A stretch of DNA of 64,000 nucleotides from Calothrix anomala FACHB-343 (GTDB taxonomy: Bacteria; Cyanobacteriota; Cyanobacteriia; Cyanobacteriales; Nostocaceae). The stretch spans positions 20,587-84,586 of the forward strand of contig NZ_JACJQG010000040.1 of NCBI RefSeq assembly GCF_014696435.1. The letters run 5' to 3'. Positions 58,206 to 64,000 of this stretch are shown here, one piece after another; position 1 is the stretch's first letter; every line of letters starts with the position of its first letter. A program made the position numbers and the translations under genes. The notes under the pieces were generated by a model. It ran no database searches, was not told where the DNA came from, and saw nothing but the letters and a program-made list of their open reading frames with translations.

Positions 58206-58262
58206 GTACGTAGTAAGCACTTCAGTGCTGAGTAAATAAGGACTAAAGTCCTTACTACGAAC
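58206..58262. repeat. CGTAGTAAG palindromic repeat
   Basis: CGTAGTAAG (58209-58217) pairs with CTTACTACG (58251-58259), with inner palindromes GCACTTCAGTGC and GGACTAAAGTCC. A related fragment (CAGGACTGAAGTCCTG) lies near 61115. Confidence 0.8.
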
Positions 58263-58369
58263 TTCAAAGAATACACAGTAAAGGAAAATAATTATCCTTA
58301 ACTGTGCTACTTTCTTTTTTGCACCATCAATAACTCTCTTCAGAAATTGAGAATTGAAGTGCCTAATTC

Positions 58370-59162
<793 letters not shown>

Positions 59163-60215
59163 ATGAGCTTTGCCGATACAGAAAACCTACAAACAGAACT
59201 AGGAACTGTCATGTATAATTCCGAGGCCTATTTAACAACGGCAAAAGTGCGGGTGGGGTTGGTTGGTACTGGATATGCGGCAAAGTTGCGGGCGGAAGCA
59301 TTGCTGCAAGATGAGCGATCGCATTTAGTTGCGATCGCTGGGCATAAATTAGAAAATACCCAAGCCTTCGCCCAAGAGTATCAAGCTGAGGCTGTGAGTT
59401 CTTGGGAACAGCTAGTAGGGCGAGATGATATAGATTTAGTAGTTATTTCCACAATTAACCGCGATCATGGAGCGATCGCCCGTGCTGCGCTGACAAGTGG
59501 TAAACATGCGATCGTTGAATATCCCCTGGCTTTGGATGTGGTAGAAGCACAAGAAATTATTGCCTTAGCGAAAGCTCAAAATAAACTCCTACATGTGGAA
59601 CATATTGAACTTTTGGGTGGATTGCATCAAGCATTAAAGCAGCATATAGAAAAAGTAGGTGAAATTTTTTATGTCCGCTACAGTACGATTTCACCGATAC
59701 ATCCTGCACCCCGCAAATGGACTTATAATCATGAATTGTTCGGCTTTCCTTTCATCGGTGCGCTTTCGCGATTACATCGTCTGACTGATTTATTTGGTGC
59801 AGTCTTCACTGTTAATTGTCATCAGCGATTTTGGCAAGTTGAACAAGACTACTATCAAGCTTGCTTTTGTATGACTCAACTTTGCTTTACTAGTGGACTG
59901 TTAGCACAGGTAGTATACGGTAAAGGTGAAACCCTGTGGCAACCAGAACGGAAGTTTGAAGTCCACGGACATGAGGGCGGATTAGTGTTTGATGGCGATC
60001 GCGGATTTTTTATCCACAATGGTGAATCAACACCGATAGAAATCGGGACTCGTCGCGGTTTATTTGCGAAAGACACTACTATGGTGTTAGATCGAATCTT
60101 TGATGGTAAACCTCTCTATGTCACTCCAGAAGCTAGTTTATATACATTAAAGGTTGCCGAAGCGGCACAAAGGGCAGCAGAAACAGGCTTAACTATATTT
60201 ATGAAAGATATTTAA
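59163..60215 (+). CDS. bvdR: Biliverdin reductase (Gfo/Idh/MocA fold)
   Basis: 350 residues. VRVGLVGTGYAAKLRAEAL is the NAD(P) site. HGAIARAALTSGKHAIVEYP, LLHVEHIELLGGLHQALKQ, PAPRKWTYNHELFGFPF and GTRRGLFAKDT match the cyanobacterial BvdR of Synechocystis as I remember it. It reduces biliverdin to bilirubin. In cyanobacteria loss of BvdR affects phycobilisomes, which fits the apc genes in the same window. The N-terminal 16 residues may not be translated if ATG 59211 is used. map follows after 17 bases and is probably co-transcribed. Confidence 0.85.
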   Translation: MSFADTENLQTELGTVMYNSEAYLTTAKVRVGLVGTGYAAKLRAEALLQDERSHLVAIAGHKLENTQAFAQEYQAEAVSSWEQLVGRDDIDLVVISTINRDHGAIARAALTSGKHAIVEYPLALDVVEAQEIIALAKAQNKLLHVEHIELLGGLHQALKQHIEKVGEIFYVRYSTISPIHPAPRKWTYNHELFGFPFIGALSRLHRLTDLFGAVFTVNCHQRFWQVEQDYYQACFCMTQLCFTSGLLAQVVYGKGETLWQPERKFEVHGHEGGLVFDGDRGFFIHNGESTPIEIGTRRGLFAKDTTMVLDRIFDGKPLYVTPEASLYTLKVAEAAQRAAETGLTIFMKDI

Positions 60216-60232
60216 CAGAGAAATTACAGTTG

Positions 60233-61006
60233 ATGAAAACCGAAACGATTGTTATTTTATCCCAACGAGAAATAGACAAGATGCGTCGGGCAGGACATTT
60301 AGCCGCCCAACTCCTCAAGCATCTAGAACCAATGGTTAAGCCAGGGGTAACTACTCAGCAACTCAATGATGAAGCCGAACGTTGGACACAGGCGCATGGT
60401 GCTAAAAGCGCACCACTGGGTTACAAAGGCTTTCCCAAATCAATTTGCACCAGCGTCAATGAGGTGATTTGTCACGGTATCCCTAATCCGAAACAAATTC
60501 TCAAGGATGGAGACATTATTAATATTGATGTTACGCCGATACTTGATGGTTATCACGGTGATACATCCAAAACATTTTTAGTCGGTAACCCTTCACCCAA
60601 GGCAAAAAAATTGGTAGAGGTAACCGAGGAATGTCTGCGCTTGGGTATTGCGGAAGTGAAACCAGGGGCGAAAATTGGCGATATTGGTGCAGCTATTCAA
60701 GAATATGCGGAAGCACAAGGTTTTTCTGTAGTCCGTGACTTTGTTGGACATGGAATCAGCAATATTTTCCATACCGCACCAGATATCCCCCACTACGGTA
60801 CAAGGGGTAAAGGTAAGCGTCTTCGTCCGGGGATGGTATTTACAATTGAGCCAATGATTAACGAAGGAACTTGGGAAGTAGAAGTTCTCAGCGATAAGTG
60901 GACTGCGGTGACACGCGATCGCAAACTTTCGGCGCAATTTGAACATACTATAGTTGTGACTGAAGATGGGGTAGAAATCCTCACCCAAGTAGAAGATAAT
61001 TCGTAA
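60233..61006 (+). CDS. map: Methionine aminopeptidase type I
   Basis: 258 residues from ATG 60233. It has the pita-bread fold with metal ligands in INIDVTPILDGYHGDTSKTF (two Asp), FVGHGIS (His), FTIEPMIN (Glu) and QFEHTIVV (Glu). It removes the initiator Met. No zinc-finger extension. It lies 17 bases after bvdR. Confidence 0.95.
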   Translation: MKTETIVILSQREIDKMRRAGHLAAQLLKHLEPMVKPGVTTQQLNDEAERWTQAHGAKSAPLGYKGFPKSICTSVNEVICHGIPNPKQILKDGDIINIDVTPILDGYHGDTSKTFLVGNPSPKAKKLVEVTEECLRLGIAEVKPGAKIGDIGAAIQEYAEAQGFSVVRDFVGHGISNIFHTAPDIPHYGTRGKGKRLRPGMVFTIEPMINEGTWEVEVLSDKWTAVTRDRKLSAQFEHTIVVTEDGVEILTQVEDNS

Positions 61007-61164
61007 TTCGTAATTAAAATTGCTCAATGCCCATCAAATCTAGATTTTGGTGGGTATTTTTATGCATTTTCACAAAATAGTTTGTTTCTTGTTCTGGCTG
61101 TTATCAAAAAAATCAGGACTGAAGTCCTGACGACAAAGAAAATAATTCTAAAATCTAAAATTGA

Positions 61165-62514
61165 TTACCGCTCCAATTTATTAGGAATACCTTCGCAACC
61201 GCCTGGGATAGTACCTCTAGTTTGTTCGCCACCCCAAGCGCAACAGTAATAACGTACTGCATCTGACATCCTTTGGGCGTTAGTAAAATCAGCATTTTCA
61301 ATGACAGCACCAGTATGTTCTCCCGTTTGATAGTTTGGGGGTACAGTGCGACTGCGGGGTGATGCGTTTTCTACAGAACCATAAAATAGACGCACGCCGT
61401 TAAAATCAGCGTTGCAGAGTTTGGCATCATAGAGAATGGCGCGGGAGAGGTTGGCTTTGACTAAATCACAACCACTGAGATCGGCGCGGACAAGATTAGC
61501 TTCGCTGAGATCTGTCCACCGCAAGTCTGTACCCGCTAAGTCTGCGCCAGCTAGCATTACGCCTAAATCAATGACACGTACACCTTCAATTCTGTCTTCA
61601 GCATAACCACCGACACCATTGAGGATTGCTCTTCCCAAACGGCGATCGCGTTTTAGGGGTGTGAGTAATTTAGAACGGGAAAGAAACCGGAGAATTTTGG
61701 CTTTCCCACTACCATCAACACTACTTAAAATTGCGGCTGTACGTCCTTCTGCAATTGACCTTTCTTGCGGCCAGTCTTCTAATAATCCTTCTTCATCTAA
61801 TACTAAGTCAGAAATGCCTTGAAAATAGGAATCTATAGTTTGCTGTTGGGTAATAATATTTTGTTGCACTGTCAGCAGGTTTTGCTGAATTGTCAAGTCT
61901 TTGGAAATAATATATTGTCGCCAAGCTACATAAACAGCGATGATAGCAATAAGAATTTGTCCTAAAGCGCCAAACCACTCCGCCAAGGTTCCAGAAGCTT
62001 CCCAATTAATCTTGATTCCCCAAGCTAATAAGCGATCGCCTAAGCCAGAGAATTTGACTAAGCCGATAATTGCTACTACTAGCCCTAAAAAAGCGATCAA
62101 TAGGGTTCTGTCTTGGGGTGAAAACCATTGCTTGATGGCGCTTTGCACCCAAGGTAGTAAGATTGCCACAGACAGCATTAAAGTCACGAGAGTACCAAAA
62201 ATGCCAATGAGCTTGTTATTGACAGCTAGCCCGATGATGGTAATGGCGATCGCTAATAAAGTAATTAGCAAGGCTCTAGGCTTGACTGTAAATAGATTTG
62301 TCTGTGGCTTGAACCAAGAACGAGCTTGCTGTAAAGCTGTTGTATTTTGCGGAGATTGCAAAGACGCGATCGCCGCTAAGGCTTGTTGTGTCGCCAAGCC
62401 ATCTGGTGTAAGGTTATGCTCACCTGTCCCACCATCAAAATCATCGGGTTGTAAGTCGTGTTCGGAAATGGGATCTGGGGTTGGTGAATTGTTGGAGTTG
62501 GATTCAATCGTCAT
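61165..62514 (-). CDS. Pentapeptide-repeat membrane protein
   Basis: 449 residues. The N-terminal 75 are polar. Several membrane helices follow (two near 80-130, others around 135-155 and 185-200), then a helical Gln-rich stretch. The C-terminal third has A(D/N)LxX pentapeptide repeats (GADLAGTDLRWTDLSEANLV and further), which form a right-handed beta helix. This arrangement is common in cyanobacteria, with unknown function. ATG is immediately inside a divergent AT-rich gap. Confidence 0.88.
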   Translation of the reverse strand: MTIESNSNNSPTPDPISEHDLQPDDFDGGTGEHNLTPDGLATQQALAAIASLQSPQNTTALQQARSWFKPQTNLFTVKPRALLITLLAIAITIIGLAVNNKLIGIFGTLVTLMLSVAILLPWVQSAIKQWFSPQDRTLLIAFLGLVVAIIGLVKFSGLGDRLLAWGIKINWEASGTLAEWFGALGQILIAIIAVYVAWRQYIISKDLTIQQNLLTVQQNIITQQQTIDSYFQGISDLVLDEEGLLEDWPQERSIAEGRTAAILSSVDGSGKAKILRFLSRSKLLTPLKRDRRLGRAILNGVGGYAEDRIEGVRVIDLGVMLAGADLAGTDLRWTDLSEANLVRADLSGCDLVKANLSRAILYDAKLCNADFNGVRLFYGSVENASPRSRTVPPNYQTGEHTGAVIENADFTNAQRMSDAVRYYCCAWGGEQTRGTIPGGCEGIPNKLER

Positions 62515-63114
62515 TCTTTCTATTGTGCCCCAGCATTTTCAAATCACAGCTGTTTTATATTAACTGCTGCGGGGTAGGTTAGGGCAATATTAGTCAGCTA
62601 ATTTGTAATACCCTTCGGGAAGCCACCTCCGGTGTCTACGTAATTCGTAATTCGTAATTCCTGACCTTGTCCTGTGGCGATTCTGTTGCCAAAAATGGGG
62701 ACTGATTTGCAGTAGAGAAAATTTTTAATTTCCAAATTCAGAAACTGTATTAGTAACTAAAATTTAGTTTATTTTGACTTGATTCAACTAAATCAAGCTG
62801 CATAATCTTCTTTATTATCATTAGATATTTCTGTATTTATTCTATAAGTAGAATTACATTCCTGCCTATAAAGCGATGATTAAACAACTTGGATATTGCG
62901 AAACCTCAGAATATTTAGCATTGATAAAGAAGAGATATTTTTTTGATAAATATCTTGCCTTGACTAACATAAATATGTTATATTTTTTGTATATAAATGC
63001 GAAAATTTCCATTTATAAAATAAAAACAATTTTTGAGAAAAATCGTGTATTTTGATACGATATTTTGAGATAAACAAGTCCTAGCATCATAACTATGAGT
63101 TCTGTAGGTACAGC
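62515..63114. other. AT-rich gap
   Basis: About 600 bases, with GTAATTC repeats at 62640-62662 and a CCTTCGGGAAGCC-type repeat near 62612. No gene seen. Divergent promoters are expected. Confidence 0.5.
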
Positions 63115-63858
63115 ATGGTCTTACGGCGCTGCTTGATTGCCTCTAGCTTTATCACTTTCTCAACAGTTGGCTGTAGTGATTGGGCAAATTCAACGGCAAA
63201 CAATACTAAGCAAGTTGTACAGGAAAGTAATGTTTCCCAACTGCTAATCAAAGCTAAATCTGCACCCACAGCAGAGGATTTTTTAAATCAAGCTAATAAC
63301 CTGTTAGATAACCAACGCTATCAACAAGCGATCGCGACATACGATAAAGCGATCGCTCTCAACCCCAAAAAAGCCGAAGCTTGGATTAACAGAGGTAATG
63401 CTTTGACATCTTTACAGCGCTACAAAGAAGCGATCGCCTCATATAATCAAGCAATTAGCATCAAGCCTAACAAAGATATAACTTGGTTTAATAGCGGAAA
63501 TGCGTTAACAGCTTTAAAAAGCTATAAAGAAGCGATCGTTGCTTATGATAAAGCGATCGCGCTCAACCCCAAAAAAGCCGAAGCTTGGATTAACCGAGGG
63601 ATTGCGCTGACAAAACTGCAAAGATACCCGGAAGGATTAGAATCTTACGATAAAGCGATCGCAATTAAGCCAGATAAGCATGAAGCCTATTACAATAAAG
63701 CTTGTTCCTATGCTTTACAATCCAATGTAGAATTAGCAGTTACCAACCTAGAGAAAGCCATTAAACTGGCTCCTGCTAAATATAAACAATTGGCGAAAAC
63801 CGATCCGGATTTCAATAAAATACGTAGCGATCAAAGATTGCTAAGATTGATTCAATAA
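63115..63858 (+). CDS. TPR-repeat lipoprotein
   Basis: 247 residues. The N-terminus CLIASSFITFSTVGCSDW is a lipoprotein signal with Cys at about residue 20. Four to five TPR units follow (AIATYDKAIALNPKKAEAWI, AIASYNQAISIKPNKDITWF and so on), ending in a short domain DPDFNKIRSDQRLLRLI. It probably scaffolds proteins at a membrane. HIP1-derived GCGATCG runs recur at the same point of each TPR, where they encode AI. Confidence 0.85.
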   Translation: MVLRRCLIASSFITFSTVGCSDWANSTANNTKQVVQESNVSQLLIKAKSAPTAEDFLNQANNLLDNQRYQQAIATYDKAIALNPKKAEAWINRGNALTSLQRYKEAIASYNQAISIKPNKDITWFNSGNALTALKSYKEAIVAYDKAIALNPKKAEAWINRGIALTKLQRYPEGLESYDKAIAIKPDKHEAYYNKACSYALQSNVELAVTNLEKAIKLAPAKYKQLAKTDPDFNKIRSDQRLLRLIQ

Positions 63859-63937
63859 TCTATAAAATTTCTCTTTTAAGGCATTTCAATAAAATATATA
63901 GGAATCCGATTTGATTTCTGAAAAAATCTAAGTATAT

Positions 63938-64000
63938 GTAGGGTGCGTTATCACGAAGTGTAACGCACCGTATTATGGGATTTGGTGCGTTGCGCTGCGC
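63938..64000. repeat. GTGCGTT-type repeat at the window edge
   Basis: GTAGGGTGCGTTATCACGAAG, continuing with TGTAACGCACC, is palindromic, and GGTGCGTTGCGCTGCGC begins another unit that runs out of the window. Confidence 0.65.

Overview
The window looks like chromosomal DNA of a filamentous, probably heterocyst-forming cyanobacterium (Nostoc/Calothrix/Tolypothrix type). Supporting signs are an apcE-apcA-apcB-apcC phycobilisome-core cluster, a cyanobacterial-order ATP synthase operon with separate b and b' subunits, a tmRNA whose tag reads ANNIVKFARKEALVAA, a plant-type ferredoxin, XisH/XisI, many HIP1 octamers (GCGATCGC) and many short tandem heptamer repeats (STRRs) between genes. I saw no rRNA, tRNA, CRISPR array or intact transposase.

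Layout. 0-13.5 kb: a truncated secreted metalloprotease, two small conserved genes, a large RTX calcium-binding protein built from 609-bp tandem repeats, an SDR, a class II aldolase, a remnant of an IscB-like (RRXRR) nuclease, a carotenoid oxygenase and a histidine phosphatase. 13.5-20.5 kb: a repeat-rich accessory stretch with a decayed aldo/keto reductase, an ABC exporter, a 21-bp minisatellite, a protein with two Tudor/chromo-barrel-like domains, an MtfA-type peptidase and several palindromic MITE-like elements, one interrupted by another. 20.5-28.8 kb: glycogen phosphorylase, S-formylglutathione hydrolase, ArgS, a Uma2 pseudogene, a macro-domain protein, xisH-xisI and ssrA. 29-35.3 kb: the atp operon on the minus strand. 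35.9-38.5 kb: a PEP-CTERM protein, a methyltransferase and a small secreted protein. 38.9-44.2 kb: apcEABC. 44.4-52.4 kb: a small unknown gene pair, three glycosyltransferases, a three-gene unit (membrane protein, lipoprotein, FHA protein) and a DUF1350 hydrolase. 52.7-63.9 kb: an RsbU-like response regulator facing a STAS anti-anti-sigma factor, an HTH-GrpE-like fusion, dps, sulfiredoxin, SpoIID/LytB, ferredoxin, biliverdin reductase, methionine aminopeptidase, a pentapeptide-repeat membrane protein and a TPR lipoprotein.

Functional links. The atp and apc clusters serve photosynthetic energy conversion, and ferredoxin and biliverdin reductase fit that setting. Sulfiredoxin and Dps lie in tandem and point to peroxide defence. 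The PP2C/STAS pair suggests a partner-switching circuit.

I found no clear whole new system. The best candidates for follow-up are the membrane/lipoprotein/FHA operon (47.8-50.0 kb), the small gene pair at 44.4-45.1 kb, the HTH-GrpE-like protein, the Tudor-like protein, and the way repeats have entered coding sequences and start sites. Functions come from reading the translations and from memory of protein families; no database search was run.
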